From Streptomyces sp. S.PNR 29 (GTDB lineage: Bacteria; Actinomycetota; Actinomycetes; Streptomycetales; Streptomycetaceae), in the NCBI RefSeq assembly GCF_030386795.1, contig NZ_JANUQM010000016.1, positions 93,298 to 157,297 of the forward strand: a DNA stretch of 64,000 nucleotides. Direction: 5' to 3'. Each line of letters begins with the position of its first letter. Within the stretch, counting starts at the first letter, position 1. Shown here piece after piece: positions 56,140 through 64,000 of the stretch. Position numbers and translations under genes: made by a program. A model generated the notes under the pieces. That model was not told where the DNA came from. It did no database searches and worked only from the letters and a program-made list of their open reading frames with translations.

Positions 56140-57174
56140 TCACACGGCCGTCGCCTGCGTCGGCATGTTGTACGGCGTCACCACCTGGATCGCCGACGGC
56201 AGCGTGGGCCCCGCGGGCGGCAGGGCGCCATGGGCCCGCATGACGATGTGGCAGGCCTCGCGCATGTCCTGGCGCAGGTCGTGGTGGAGCACGGCGGACA
56301 GGCGGTGCTCGCGCAGCAGCCGGGTGTTGTCGTGGTCGAGGTCGTGGGCGACGAAGACGGCGCACTCCCGGCCGAGATCCTCGAAGGCACGCAGGGTGGC
56401 GATGTTGCCCCCGCCGATCGAGTACACCGCCCGGATCCCCGGGTCGCGTTCCAGCGCGGCCCGGACGAGGTCGTACTGGGTGGCGTCCAGCCCCTGACCC
56501 TCGGAGAGTTCGACGAGTGCGCGCTCGGGGTGCCGGGCGCGCATGGCGCTGCGGAACCCCATCTCGCGCTCCTCCTCGTTGCGGAAGAAACCGCTGCTGA
56601 GGCTGGTGAGGATGTTGCCGGGGCGGTCACCCAGCCACTGGCCCATGAGGTACGCGGCCGTCGCCCCCGCCGCCCGGTTGTCCGTGCCGACGTAGGCGAG
56701 CCGCGCGCTGGCGGGCAGGTCGGTCACGAGCGTCACGACCGGGATGTCCGCGGCGACCAGGCGGCCCACGGCGGCCGTCACCTCGGGCACGTCCGGAGCT
56801 TTGAGGATCACCCCCTGGGAGCCACGCCGGGCTATCCGGTCCAGGGTTCCGATCAGCTCCTCGACGGGGCCCGTCTCCCGGAAGTGGAAGCGGGAGCGCA
56901 CCACGGCCGGATGCAGGGACGGCAGTTCGGCCTCCAGGGCGGCCCGTACGGCGGTGGTGAACCGCTCCGGCGCCTGCATCACGATGTCGATCATGAAGGT
57001 GCGGCCGACCAGGCGTACCTGGGTGCGCTGCCGGTCGAGGTCGGCTATCGCCCGGTGCACCTCCTGCGCGGTGCTCTCCCGCACGCCGCCCCGGCCGTTC
57101 AGCACCCGGTCCACGGTGGCCTCGCTCAGGCCTGCCTGACGTGCGATCTCCCGGATCGGGAAGGGATGGCCCAT
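56140..57174 (-). CDS. LacI-family transcriptional regulator
   Basis: A 344-residue LacI regulator of a different subgroup from the other three. Helix-turn-helix IREIARQAGLSEATVDRVLNGRGGVRESTAQEVHRAIADL, then a periplasmic-binding domain that resembles sugar-binding proteins (TFMIDIVMQAPERFTTAV, VGTDNRAAGATAAYLMGQWL, AVYSIGGGNIATLRAFEDLG, VFVAHDLDHDNTRLL). ATG 57174 has AAGGAG upstream. It is divergent from the PhyH-SDR-Gfo/Idh operon and is its likely repressor. Confidence 0.92.
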   Translation of the reverse strand: MGHPFPIREIARQAGLSEATVDRVLNGRGGVRESTAQEVHRAIADLDRQRTQVRLVGRTFMIDIVMQAPERFTTAVRAALEAELPSLHPAVVRSRFHFRETGPVEELIGTLDRIARRGSQGVILKAPDVPEVTAAVGRLVAADIPVVTLVTDLPASARLAYVGTDNRAAGATAAYLMGQWLGDRPGNILTSLSSGFFRNEEEREMGFRSAMRARHPERALVELSEGQGLDATQYDLVRAALERDPGIRAVYSIGGGNIATLRAFEDLGRECAVFVAHDLDHDNTRLLREHRLSAVLHHDLRQDMREACHIVMRAHGALPPAGPTLPSAIQVVTPYNMPTQATAV

Positions 57175-57228
57175 GCGCCGGCTCCTTGAGGGGTTTTTGA
57201 TGGGTCCCTGCTGGTTGTTCGACGGGTT

Positions 57229-57247
57229 TGTCAGAACAAGAATGACA
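57229..57247. promoter_or_regulatory. Candidate operator between lacI and the PhyH operon
   Basis: TGTCA-N9-TGACA is a perfect 5-bp-arm dyad in an AT-richer patch midway between the divergent LacI start (57174) and the dioxygenase start (57282). Confidence 0.5.
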
Positions 57248-57281
57248 GCGCTGCGTCGCCCCTGTCACCGAAAGGACGACC

Positions 57282-58460
57282 ATGTCCGTCACCGCCGCAC
57301 ACCGCCGTGCCTGGCTGTCCGAGCAGGATTGCGACCTCGACACGTTCCGCGCCCTCGTCGAGCGGACGACCGACCCCGCCGACTACCCGCACGCCTCCTG
57401 CGTGGAGCGGAACGTCCTGGTCTACGACGCCGACCGGCTCCGCCGCCCCGGCGGGGACCGTCGCGAGATCCAGGCCGAGCTGGTCCGTGCCCTCGCCGAC
57501 GGACCCGGCATCGTGGTCTTCCGGGGTGCCTTCGCGGACCTGGGCGTCGTCGACCGGGCCACCGAGGTGTTCGGCGCCCTGATCGCCGAGCAGCGGGCCT
57601 CGGGGGCGACCGCCGGCGACCACTTCGCCAAGCCGGGCGCCAACGACCGGGTGTGGAACGCGCTGGAGAAGGCGGCCCTGTACGACCCGGCCGCGTTCGC
57701 CGACTACTACGCCAACGACATCCTGGCCCTGGTGTCCCAGGCCTGGCTCGGCCCCGGCTACCAGGTCACCTCCCAGGTCAACGTCGTCAACCCGGGCGGC
57801 GCCGCGCAGACCGTGCACCGCGACTACCACCTCGGCTTCCTCTCGGGCGAGGTCGCGGCCGCCTACCCGGAGCACGTGCACCGTCTCTCCCCCGTGCTCA
57901 CGCTCCAGGGCGCCGTCGCGCACTGCGACATGCCCGTCGAGACCGGCCCGACGATGTACCTGCCGCACTCGCAGAAGTACGGCCCCGGCTACCTGGCCTG
58001 GCGCCTGCCGGAGTTCCAGGCCTACTTCGGGGCCCACCACGTCCAGCTCCCCCTGGCCAAGGGCGACGCGGCCTTCTTCAACCCCGCGCTGTTCCACGCC
58101 GCCGGCACCAACCGCTCCACGGACATCCGGCGCATGGCGAACCTGCTCCAGGTGTCCTCCGCGTTCGGGCGGGCGATGGAGACGGTGGACCGCGAGGCGA
58201 TCGCGGGTGCCGTGTACCCCGTGCTGTTGCAGCGCAGGGCCGAGGGCGTCGGCGAGCAGTGGCTGGAGAACGTGATCGCGGCCAGCGCCGAGGGCTACCC
58301 CTTCCCCACCAACCTCGACAGCGACCCGCCGGGCGGCGATCTCACCGGGCCGGCCCCGCCCTCGCAGGCGGACGTCGTGCGGCGGGCGCTGCGCGAGGAG
58401 TGGACCCCGCGGACCCTGCGGCAGGAGCTGCGGGCCGGCGCCCAGCGGCGTGAGAGCTGA
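57282..58460 (+). CDS. Phytanoyl-CoA dioxygenase (PhyH)-family Fe(II)/2-oxoglutarate oxygenase
   Basis: A 392-residue non-haem iron oxygenase. The facial triad is readable: HRDYH with His179 and Asp181, and FHAAGTNRS with His272; Arg278 would bind 2-oxoglutarate. ATG 57282 has AAAGGA upstream. It heads an operon with an SDR and a Gfo/Idh dehydrogenase, with short gaps of 15 and 49 bases. Members hydroxylate or demethylate diverse small molecules; here the sugar-type neighbours suggest oxidative dealkylation or hydroxylation of a cyclitol or sugar, which is inference. Confidence 0.9.
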   Translation: MSVTAAHRRAWLSEQDCDLDTFRALVERTTDPADYPHASCVERNVLVYDADRLRRPGGDRREIQAELVRALADGPGIVVFRGAFADLGVVDRATEVFGALIAEQRASGATAGDHFAKPGANDRVWNALEKAALYDPAAFADYYANDILALVSQAWLGPGYQVTSQVNVVNPGGAAQTVHRDYHLGFLSGEVAAAYPEHVHRLSPVLTLQGAVAHCDMPVETGPTMYLPHSQKYGPGYLAWRLPEFQAYFGAHHVQLPLAKGDAAFFNPALFHAAGTNRSTDIRRMANLLQVSSAFGRAMETVDREAIAGAVYPVLLQRRAEGVGEQWLENVIAASAEGYPFPTNLDSDPPGGDLTGPAPPSQADVVRRALREEWTPRTLRQELRAGAQRRES

Positions 58461-58475
58461 AAGGACCTGACACCC

Positions 58476-59252
58476 ATGGGACTTCTCGACGACAAGATCG
58501 TCCTGGTCAATGGCGGCAGCCAGGGCGTGGGCGCCGCCATCGCGCGGGCCGCCGTCCGCGAGGGGGCGGTCGTGGCCGTCACCGGGCGCCGCCCCGAACC
58601 CGGCGAGGCCCTGGTGGAGGAGCTGGTCGCCGCGGGCGGCAAGGCCACGTTCGTCCGCGCCGACCTCGCCGACGCCGAGCAGGCGAAGGCCTCCGTCGCG
58701 CAGGTGGTGGACGCCTACGGCCGTATCGACTGCCTGGTGAACTCCGCGGGGCTGACCTCCCGGGGGACGCTGCTGGACACCACGCCCGAGCTGTTCGACC
58801 AGCACATCGCGATCAACCTCAAGGCGCCGTTCTTCGCCATGCAGGCGGCGGTCGCGGACATGGTGGCGCGGAAGGCGCCCGGCACGGTCGTCAACATCAT
58901 CACGTCCTCGGCGCACGGCGGACAGCCGTTCCTCGCGCCGTACGTGGCCGCGAAGGCCGGGCTGATGGGTCTGACCCGCAACGCCGCGCACGCGCACCGC
59001 TGGGACCGGGTGCGGATCAACGGTCTGAACATCGGCTGGACCGCGACCGAGGGCGAGGACACCACCCAGAAGACGTTCCACGGCGCCGGGGACGACTGGC
59101 GCGAACAGGCCGCCGCGAAGCTGCCGATGGGCAAGCTCGGCCAGCCGGACGAGATCGCCGACTTCGTGGTCTTCCTGCTGTCGGACCGCTCCGGGGTGGT
59201 CACCGGCTCGGTGATCGACTGGGACCAGAACGTCCTCGGCGGCCTCGACTGA
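58476..59252 (+). CDS. Short-chain dehydrogenase/reductase
   Basis: A 258-residue classical SDR. Cofactor motif VNGGSQGVGAAIA (TGxxxGxG variant), NSAG at residues 89-92, catalytic Ser144, Tyr156 and Lys160 in SSAHGGQPFLAPYVAAKAG. The C-terminus VVTGSVIDWDQNVLGGLD is typical. Second gene of the PhyH operon, with AAAGGA before ATG 58476. It probably oxidises a hydroxyl group of the pathway intermediate. Confidence 0.93.
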   Translation: MGLLDDKIVLVNGGSQGVGAAIARAAVREGAVVAVTGRRPEPGEALVEELVAAGGKATFVRADLADAEQAKASVAQVVDAYGRIDCLVNSAGLTSRGTLLDTTPELFDQHIAINLKAPFFAMQAAVADMVARKAPGTVVNIITSSAHGGQPFLAPYVAAKAGLMGLTRNAAHAHRWDRVRINGLNIGWTATEGEDTTQKTFHGAGDDWREQAAAKLPMGKLGQPDEIADFVVFLLSDRSGVVTGSVIDWDQNVLGGLD

Positions 59253-59301
59253 TGAACTCCCTCCGCTCGTAAGAAACCCGCACTAAGGAGCACCCACCCC
59301 C

Positions 59302-60306
59302 ATGCGCATCGGAATCCTCGGCCTCGGCCGCATCGGCGCCTTCCACGCCGAGACCCTCTCCGGACTGGACGCCGTCACCTCGCTCGTCGTCACCGATCCG
59401 TTCGCGGACGCCGCCAAGGCCGCCGCGGAACGGTTCGGTGCGGAGGTCGTGGACTCGCCCCAGGCTCTGCTGTCCGCCGGCGTGGACGGCATCGTCGTCG
59501 CGGCCGCGACGGACGCCCACCCCGCCCTGATCCTGGCCGGGGTCGAGGCCGGTATCCCCGTCTTCTGCGAGAAGCCCGTCGCCAGGACCATGAGCGAGGG
59601 CGTCGACGTGCTGAAGGCCGTCCAGGGCAGGGAGGTGCCGATCCAGATCGGCTACAACCGCCGCTTCGACGCCGGTTTCGTCGCGGCACGGGCCGCGGTG
59701 CAGGGCGGTGAGCTGGGCAAGCTGCACACCGTACGGTCCACCACGCTGGACCCGGCGCCGCCCCCGGCCGCGTACATCGCCGCTTCCGGCGGCATCTTCC
59801 GGGACTGCTCGGTGCACGACTTCGACATCATCCGCTGGGTGACGGGCCGTGAGGTGACCGAGGTGTACGCGGTCGGCGGCAATCGCGGCGCCGACTACAT
59901 CAAGGAGGCGGGGGACGCCGACACCACCGGCGCGATCCTCACCCTGGACGACGGCACGATCGCCGTGGTCTCCAACTCCCGCCACAACGCCCGGGGTTAC
60001 GACGTCCGCATGGAGATCCACGGCTTCACGGACTCCATCGCCGTCGGCCTGGAGGACAAGCTGCCGCTGCGCTCGGTCGAGCCCGGCGTGACCTTCCCGG
60101 CCGGCACCCCGCACGACTTCTTCATGGACCGCTTCACCGAGGCCTACCGCGCCGAACTCACCGCCTTCACCGAGGTCGTCGCCGGCACCCGGCCCTCCCC
60201 CTGCACCATCGAGGACGCCCTGGAGGCGGGCTGGATCGCCGAGGCGTGCACACTGTCGCTGCACGAGCACCGTCCCGTGACGATCGAGGAGGTACGGGCG
60301 GTCTGA
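59302..60306 (+). CDS. Gfo/Idh/MocA dehydrogenase, inositol 2-dehydrogenase-like
   Basis: A 334-residue enzyme resembling bacterial inositol 2-dehydrogenases: MRIGILGLGRIGAFHAE, VFCEKPVARTM (catalytic Lys in EKP), VPIQIGYNRRFDAGF, and FRDCSVHDFDIIRWVTGREV with the catalytic Asp/His pair. It would oxidise myo-inositol or another cyclitol/sugar using NAD. AAGGAG precedes ATG 59302. Third gene of the operon. Its last ~100 bases are duplicated at 61044-61151. Confidence 0.9.
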   Translation: MRIGILGLGRIGAFHAETLSGLDAVTSLVVTDPFADAAKAAAERFGAEVVDSPQALLSAGVDGIVVAAATDAHPALILAGVEAGIPVFCEKPVARTMSEGVDVLKAVQGREVPIQIGYNRRFDAGFVAARAAVQGGELGKLHTVRSTTLDPAPPPAAYIAASGGIFRDCSVHDFDIIRWVTGREVTEVYAVGGNRGADYIKEAGDADTTGAILTLDDGTIAVVSNSRHNARGYDVRMEIHGFTDSIAVGLEDKLPLRSVEPGVTFPAGTPHDFFMDRFTEAYRAELTAFTEVVAGTRPSPCTIEDALEAGWIAEACTLSLHEHRPVTIEEVRAV

Positions 60307-60351
60307 CCTACGGCAGGCACGGGGCGGGCGAGCCGCAGATCACGTGCCGGC

Positions 60352-60954
60352 TCACGCACCGCGCCAGACGTTGGCGAACGCCGCGTCCTCGATGGCCCGC
60401 CGGTGGCGGACGGCGTCCAGTTCCGTCACGGCGGCGGCCACCGCGGCGAACACGGCCTGGGCCGCGTCGTCGGAGACCGTGAGGTCCTCGGGCACTTCGT
60501 CGCGTGCCCCGACGACCGCCGCGAGGGTGGCGAGCACCGGCTCGTCGGCCGCCCAGCGGTGCCTGGCCCGCTGCCGGGCAGGGGACTCGACCGGCGTCGG
60601 CCTGGCGCTGCGGAAGGGGATCCAGGAGGCACGGGGCCGTGAGACCAGTCCCTCCTCCTGGAGGGCGGTCACGTACTCCTGGGCCAGTCCGCGGCCCCTG
60701 CGCCACAGCCAGTCCTCGATCGACTCGAACGGCTCGTCGCGCCGGAGCGCCGTCGCGGCCTGTTCCAGCAGAGGGTCGTCTAGGGGCGGCGCCAGGCGCG
60801 GCAGGATGCGGTCGCCGTCCAGCGTCACCGCCTCGTCACCGTGCAGGTCGATCATCTCGGCCCCCGCCAGCCCGAGCGACAGCTCGCCCTGCGGCACCGG
60901 ACGGATCGCCGCCACGTCCAGGGCCACGATCACCAGGTCGCGTGCAGTGCTCAT
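60352..60954 (-). CDS. GPP34 (Golgi phosphoprotein 3-like) family protein
   Basis: A 200-residue protein of the GPP34/Vps74 family as found widely in actinobacteria: MSTARDLVIVALDVAAIRPVPQGELSLGLAGAEMIDL, then LEQAATALRRDEPFESIEDWLWRRGRGLAQEYVTALQEEGLVS (beta-hairpin and helices). ATG 60954 has GGGGAG upstream; a longer start at 60981 is less likely. It is transcribed against the surrounding Gfo/Idh genes and separates one of them from a remnant copy, so it looks inserted. Bacterial function unknown; the eukaryotic protein binds phosphoinositide. Confidence 0.85.
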   Translation of the reverse strand: MSTARDLVIVALDVAAIRPVPQGELSLGLAGAEMIDLHGDEAVTLDGDRILPRLAPPLDDPLLEQAATALRRDEPFESIEDWLWRRGRGLAQEYVTALQEEGLVSRPRASWIPFRSARPTPVESPARQRARHRWAADEPVLATLAAVVGARDEVPEDLTVSDDAAQAVFAAVAAAVTELDAVRHRRAIEDAAFANVWRGA

Positions 60955-61043
60955 CGGTGCTCCCCTCTGCCCGCCGGGCACTGATCACGCTACGCCGCTG
61001 CCGCCCGCGGGGCGAGCGGATCCGTAAGACGCCCCGGCAGCCC

Positions 61044-61151
61044 CCGCGCCGTCCAGGACGCCCTGGAGGCGGGCCCGAACCCCGAGGCGTGCACACTGTC
61101 CCTGCACGGGCACACCGTCCCGTGACGATGGAGGAGGTACGGCAGGCATGA
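61044..61151 (+). pseudogene. Remnant 3' end of a Gfo/Idh dehydrogenase gene
   Basis: About 105 bases strongly resemble the last ~100 bases of the dehydrogenase gene ending at 60306 (shared blocks GACGCCCTGGAGGCGGGC, GAGGCGTGCACACTGTC, CGTCCCGTGACGAT, GAGGAGGTACGG). A two-base insertion disrupts the frame and the 5' part is absent. Its TGA overlaps the next gene's ATG (ATGA), as in an intact operon. Confidence 0.8.
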
Positions 61152-62170
61152 GCGATGCGGGCCGGGAACCACTGCGCATAGGACTGCTGGGAGCGGCACG
61201 GATCACCGAACGCTCCCTCATCGCCCCCGCCCGGGCGACCGGCCACCGCCTCGTCGCGGTGGCCGCCCGCGACCGCTCCCGCGCGCAGGCCTACGCCGAG
61301 GAACACGGTGTGGAGCGGGTCGCGGACTCGTACGCCGACCTGGTGGCGGACCCGGAGATCGACGTCGTCTACAACCCCCTCGCCAACGGCCTGCACGGCC
61401 CGTGGAACGTGGCAGCGCTCGCGGCCGGAAAGCACGTGCTGTCCGAGAAGCCGTCGGCGAGCAACGCGGAGGAGGCCACGGACGTCCGGAAGGCCGCCGA
61501 GAAGGCCGGGACGGTCTTCATGGAGGCCTTCCACTACCTCTTCCACCCGGTCACCCGGCGCCTGCACGAGCTGCTGGCCTCCGGGGAACTCGGCGAACTG
61601 CGCCACGTCGAGGCGCTGGTCGCGATCCCCGCCCCGCCGGACACCGACCCGCGCTGGTCGCTGCCGCTGGCCGGCGGCGCCCTGATGGACCTGGGCTGCT
61701 ACAGCCTGCACGCGCTGCGGATGCTCGCGCCCTGGGCGGGCGGTGCGCCACGGCTCGTCTCCGCCCGGGGCGGGGAGCGCGCGGGCGCGCCCGGCGTCGA
61801 CGAGTGGCTGGACGCCGACCTGGAGTTCCCCGGCGGCGCGACGGGTTCCGCCCGCTGTCACATGGCGTACGGCGAGCTGGAGATGAGCATCCGGATCGCC
61901 GGCACCCGGGGTGAGGTCACCGCCCCGAACTTCGTGCTGCCGCAGATGGACGACCGGGTCGTGGTGCGCACGGCCGACGGCGAGCGCACCGAACAACTCG
62001 GCACGCGCTCGTCGTACACCTATCAGCTGGAGGCCTTCGCCGCCCGCGTCCGTGAGGGCACGCCGGTGCCCCTGGACGCGGACGACGCCGTGGCGACGAT
62101 GACGCTGATCGACGCCTGTTACCGCGCTGCCGGCTTCGATCCGCGGCCGCGCACCGCCGTCGGGAGCTGA
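61148..62170 (+). CDS. Gfo/Idh/MocA-family oxidoreductase
   Basis: A 340-residue dehydrogenase: LRIGLLGAARITERSLIAPARA at the nucleotide site, HVLSEKPSASNAEEA (EKP Lys), EAFHYLFHPVTRRLHEL, and GGALMDLGCYSLHALRML with catalytic residues, the pattern of the xylose/trans-dihydrodiol dehydrogenase subgroup. It starts ATG 61148 overlapping the stop of a remnant dehydrogenase tail, which also supplies GGAGGAGG as ribosome site. Probably oxidises a sugar in the same catabolic region. Confidence 0.9.
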   Translation: MSDAGREPLRIGLLGAARITERSLIAPARATGHRLVAVAARDRSRAQAYAEEHGVERVADSYADLVADPEIDVVYNPLANGLHGPWNVAALAAGKHVLSEKPSASNAEEATDVRKAAEKAGTVFMEAFHYLFHPVTRRLHELLASGELGELRHVEALVAIPAPPDTDPRWSLPLAGGALMDLGCYSLHALRMLAPWAGGAPRLVSARGGERAGAPGVDEWLDADLEFPGGATGSARCHMAYGELEMSIRIAGTRGEVTAPNFVLPQMDDRVVVRTADGERTEQLGTRSSYTYQLEAFAARVREGTPVPLDADDAVATMTLIDACYRAAGFDPRPRTAVGS

Positions 62171-62175
62171 CGCGC

Positions 62176-62442
62176 TCAGGAACAGTCGAACCAGTGGCCG
62201 ATCGGGCGGTCGGGACAGGAGCGGCCTCGAATATGTGGACGCCGCCCGCACGACGCGCAGTCCGGCCAGGCGGGTTCCTGGCTCCAGCCCGGGTGGCCGC
62301 CCAGCTTGGTCCCGGGCGTGTCGGCGAGGTGGTGGTCGAACAGCCGGCCGGTGTCCTTCCGCAGGCGGTCGACGCGCTCACGCAGGGCCTCGCGGAGGTC
62401 TTGCGGCCGGTGGTAGTCCTCGCCGGCGGACCGCCAGTACAC
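62176..62442 (-). pseudogene. DUF1963-like protein fragment
   Basis: This frame reads YWRSAGEDYHRPQDLREAL ... DTPGTKLGGHPGWSQEPAWPDCASCGRR, resembling the end of the DUF1963/YwqG-like domain (KxGGxPxWxQ followed by CxxCG). After CGRR the reading frame loses family character and soon ends, and no N-terminal part precedes it because the neighbouring dehydrogenase begins at 62485. I call it a truncated remnant; the family assignment is tentative. Confidence 0.45.
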
Positions 62443-62484
62443 CCGGGGCAGCGGTCCGCCGACCGAACTGAGTCAGTCGGCCCC

Positions 62485-63504
62485 TCACCCGTAGAGCGAC
62501 GGCCTCTCCACGAGGTGCACCTCCACCCGGCCGCCTTCCTCCAGCGCCCGCACGCCCGCCTCGCAGACCGCCGCGGCGGCATAGCCGTCCCAGGTGCTCG
62601 GGCCGGTCACCCCGCCGCGGCGGGTGGCGTCGACCCAGGCCTGGATCTCGCGGTCGTACGCCGCCTCGAAGCGCTCGGTGAAGTCCTGGGCGATGGTGCC
62701 GCCCCACCGGCCGGCCATGTTGGTGACCAGGGCGTGACCGTCGCCGATGCGGGCGGTGCCGCGTTCGCAGACCACCTCGGCCTGGACCTGGTAGCCGAAG
62801 CCGCAGTTGACGAAGATCTCGACGTCCGAGATCGCGCCGCCGTCGGTCTCGAAGACGACGAACTGGGGGTCCGTCATACCGTCCGGCGCGTTCGCGGACG
62901 GTGTCGGACGCAGCACCGTGACGGCCGTGATCTCTTGGCCGAGCAGCCAGCGGGTCACGTCCGTCTCGTGGGCCACGGAGTCGCTGATGAGCATCTCACT
63001 GGTGAAGAAGGGCGGGCTCGCGACGTTGCGGTGCCGGTTGTGCAGCATCAGCGGGCGGCCCAGCTGGCCGGTCGCGAGCAGGGCCTTGAGCTTGGTGTAC
63101 TCCGGGTCGTAGCGGCGCATGAAGCCGACCTGGACCCGGCGGTGGCCGAGTCGCTGCTCGGCCTGGAGCACGCGCAGTGCGGAGGCCGCGTCCGGGGTGA
63201 GCGGCTTCTCGCACAGCACGGGCAGGTCGTGCTCGAAGGCCGTCAGCAGCGTGGCCTCGTGGGCGGGGCCCGGGGAGGCGATCAGGACGGCGTCGACGTC
63301 GGCCGCCGCCATCGCGGCGGCCGGGTCGGTGTAGGCGGTGCAGCCGTCGACGCGGGCCGCCACGGCCTTCGCGCGTTCCGCGTCGACGTCCACGACGGCG
63401 GTCACCCGTGCCCCGCTGGTGACCTCCTGGATACGGCGCACGTGGTCGGCGCCCATCTTTCCGGTACCGATGACTGCGACTCCAAGGGTGGCGGACTCAG
63501 TCAT
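62485..63504 (-). CDS. Gfo/Idh/MocA dehydrogenase, inositol 2-dehydrogenase-like
   Basis: A 339-residue dehydrogenase: LGVAVIGTGKMGADHVRRIQ, VLCEKPLTPDAASALRVL, VQVGFMRRYDPEYTKL and SDSVAHETDVTRWLLGQEI, matching inositol 2-dehydrogenases (EKP Lys, then Asp/His pair). ATG 63504 has AAAGGA upstream. It follows a TIM-barrel isomerase gene by 18 bases, an order seen in inositol and rare-sugar catabolic operons. It is the fourth member of this family in 9 kb. Confidence 0.9.
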   Translation of the reverse strand: MTESATLGVAVIGTGKMGADHVRRIQEVTSGARVTAVVDVDAERAKAVAARVDGCTAYTDPAAAMAAADVDAVLIASPGPAHEATLLTAFEHDLPVLCEKPLTPDAASALRVLQAEQRLGHRRVQVGFMRRYDPEYTKLKALLATGQLGRPLMLHNRHRNVASPPFFTSEMLISDSVAHETDVTRWLLGQEITAVTVLRPTPSANAPDGMTDPQFVVFETDGGAISDVEIFVNCGFGYQVQAEVVCERGTARIGDGHALVTNMAGRWGGTIAQDFTERFEAAYDREIQAWVDATRRGGVTGPSTWDGYAAAAVCEAGVRALEEGGRVEVHLVERPSLYG

Positions 63505-63522
63505 GGCCGTCCTTTCGGGTCG

Positions 63523-64000
63523 TCAGGCGCCGCAGGACCTCAGGAACTTGCGGGTGCGCACCGCGATGGGCAGCGGCTTGTCCGGCTCGCAGGGGTACAT
63601 GTCCTGCTCGACGATGGCGAAGAGGTCCACGCCCAGGTTCTGGGCGGCCGTGAGGACCGGTCCCAGCTCCGGGACGCCGGCGGGCGGTTCGCACATCACA
63701 CCGCGCTGCACGGCGGGCCCGAACGGAATCTCGTTCGCGCGGACGTCCGCGAGGATCTCCGGGTCGACCTGCTTCAGGTGCAGGTAGCCGATGCGCTCGC
63801 CGTACGTCTCGATCAGCTTGACGCTGTCGCCGCCGCAGTAGGCGTAGTGCCCGGTGTCCAGGCAGAGGTTGACCAGGTCGGAGTCGGTCGAGTCGAGGAA
63901 GTGCTCGACGTGCTCCTCGGTGTCGATGTGCGTGTCGGCGTGCGGGTGGACGACGATGTCCAGGCCGTACGTCTCCTTCACCTCGTGGCCGAGCCGCTCC
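63523..64000 (-). CDS. Sugar phosphate isomerase/epimerase-type TIM-barrel protein (runs off right edge)
   Basis: Only the C-terminal ~158 residues are present; the frame is open to base 64000. Metal-site segments of the xylose-isomerase-like/IolE-IolI family are visible: VVHPHADTHIDTEEHVEHFL, VNLCLDTGHYAYCGGDSVKLI, RIGYLHLKQVDPEIL and FAIVEQDMYP. It could be an inosose dehydratase or epimerase acting with the dehydrogenase downstream. Start and N-terminal half lie beyond the window. Confidence 0.88.
   Translation of the reverse strand, partial: ERLGHEVKETYGLDIVVHPHADTHIDTEEHVEHFLDSTDSDLVNLCLDTGHYAYCGGDSVKLIETYGERIGYLHLKQVDPEILADVRANEIPFGPAVQRGVMCEPPAGVPELGPVLTAAQNLGVDLFAIVEQDMYPCEPDKPLPIAVRTRKFLRSCGA

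Overview
The window looks like a chromosomal segment of a Streptomyces-type actinomycete. The DNA is very GC-rich with strong third-position G/C bias, GTG and TTG starts are common, operons are packed with ATGA/GTGA stop-start overlaps, and the content is typical of that group: FG-GAP secreted proteins, monomeric isocitrate dehydrogenase, many LacI regulators and Gfo/Idh/MocA enzymes, and an ECF sigma factor.

Layout. 0-5 kb: the 5' end of a polyketide-type dehydratase protein running off the left edge, a gene-poor stretch, then two tandem secreted FG-GAP repeat proteins. 5-10 kb: an NlpC/P60 wall hydrolase, a GlsB-type membrane protein, an ABC exporter behind a textbook SoxR-type promoter, and a flippase-like membrane protein followed by a decayed enoyl-CoA hydratase. 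10-14.5 kb: a three-gene glycerol-type operon (FGGY kinase, glycerol-3-phosphate-dehydrogenase-like flavoprotein with BFD domain, partner FAD oxidoreductase) behind a GlpR-like operator. 14.7-23 kb: hypothetical protein, amino-acid permease, MscS channel, NADP isocitrate dehydrogenase, YcaQ/AlkX-type DNA glycosylase, N-formylglutamate amidohydrolase.

23-31.5 kb is the most unusual region: an ECF sigma factor, an extremely acidic small protein and a cytoplasmic subtilase on one strand; divergent to them a TPR-CHAT protease; then a LuxR/AAA regulator and an astacin-like protein whose zinc motif lacks the catalytic glutamate. I read it as a candidate protease-controlled sigma-factor signalling or conflict system, analogous in parts (TPR-CHAT, small partner, ECF sigma) to the type III-E CRISPR Craspase pathway but without any CRISPR array or effector. 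The function is inference.

31.7-40.7 kb is a glycoside-utilisation locus: GH36 alpha-galactosidase divergent from a LacI - ABC importer - secreted glycosidase operon with two identical palindromic operators, one inside lacI. 41-43 kb: another ABC exporter. 43.5-49.4 kb: a LacI-controlled catabolic operon encoding a membrane di-iron oxygenase, Rieske ferredoxin, ferredoxin reductase, aldo/keto reductase and creatininase-family hydrolase. 49.4-53 kb: VOC and HAD proteins, tRNA-Pro(GGG), LysR and an EamA transporter. 53-64 kb: a polyol/inositol-like catabolic region with two LacI regulators, four Gfo/Idh/MocA dehydrogenases, an SDR, a PhyH-type dioxygenase and a TIM-barrel sugar isomerase running off the right edge, interrupted by a GPP34 protein and gene remnants. 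Both edges cut genes.
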